Shown one piece after another: positions 63,627 through 64,000 of a DNA stretch of 64,000 nt (position 1 is the first letter of the stretch; every line of letters starts with the position of its first letter). The translations under genes were made by a program, and so were the position numbers. Source of the stretch: Sitta carolinensis (taxonomy: Eukaryota > Chordata > Aves > Passeriformes > Sittidae). The notes under the pieces are model-generated. The model was given only the letters and a program-made list of their open reading frames with translations. It did no database searches and was not told the DNA's origin. The DNA is taken from contig JAVUNC010000004.1 of NCBI GenBank assembly GCA_032173965.1, positions 23,599,001 to 23,663,000 of the forward strand, read 5' to 3'.

Positions 63627-64000
63627 AGCATAATGGCAGAGAAACCAGATACTCCTATTAATATTCTGCAAAAACTGAGTATGTACCAGATGGTGTCATC
63701 TTTCTTCTCCCTCTCTTCCATGCCATCATCCTGCCTTCCTGCAGATACTGTCTTCATCTGTTTATTTTTATTGAATTTTAAAAAACATCCTCTTTGCATA
63801 TGCTCTCTGTGACAATATTTGTCTATTCTTGCTCTCCACAGCCCACCCTGTCTCAGAGCCTGCTGTTCTGGCATTACAACAGGCAACGCTGCTGCCAGGT
63901 TCAGGTTTCCTCTCTGTTTTCCACAGGCTTGCTTGCTCTAACTGCTTCTAAAAGGCTCATGTAATTGTTAACTCATCCAGCCAAACTCAATTTCAAACCC

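Overview
The window is eukaryotic, from a vertebrate and most likely a bird. It is AT-rich and intron-dominated, and its interspersed repeats are 5'-truncated CR1 LINE fragments, the typical avian/sauropsid element. I recognise no Alu, B1 or L1 sequence. Open frames of 60-130 codons occur throughout, but almost all are chance frames or CR1 debris.

Positions 1-46394 hold the 3' three-quarters of one plus-strand gene, LRRC1 (LANO), a leucine-rich-repeat scaffold of the LAP family and close paralogue of Scribble. Twelve coding exons are readable at 7076, 10315, 24471, 26100, 26903, 28790, 31363, 32458, 41546, 42578, 44270 and 46236, and their splice phases agree at every junction but one. They encode residues 93-524 of a protein whose implied full length equals the human 524 residues, ending in the LANO PDZ-ligand tail TTSV. 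The first two exons lie before base 1. The exception is the exon ending at 41662. It carries one extra A in an AAAA run next to a non-canonical GC donor, so the literal sequence frameshifts into an early stop.

Positions 46395-47460 look like 3' UTR. The remaining 17 kb would normally be called intergenic, but it holds the most interesting signal. A chain of plus-strand, phase-0 exon-like segments (58489-58725, 59293-59382, 60083-60160, 61887-61982, 63579-63626) reads open from end to end, closes with a stop, and spells a PDZ-like domain whose carboxylate-binding loop (SLGISIAGGKGS) resembles Scribble PDZ1. LANO is described as the LAP protein that lacks PDZ domains. PDZ exons 12-17 kb downstream of its stop suggest either an undescribed long LRRC1 form or a remnant of the ancestral LRR+PDZ architecture. 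Weaker candidate exons lie between (46495, 46700, 51206, 56219).

The other contents are six CR1 fragments (five antisense to LRRC1), a (TA)n microsatellite, several poly-T tracts, and long introns without recognisable features. I found no tRNA, rRNA, CRISPR or bacterial-type element.
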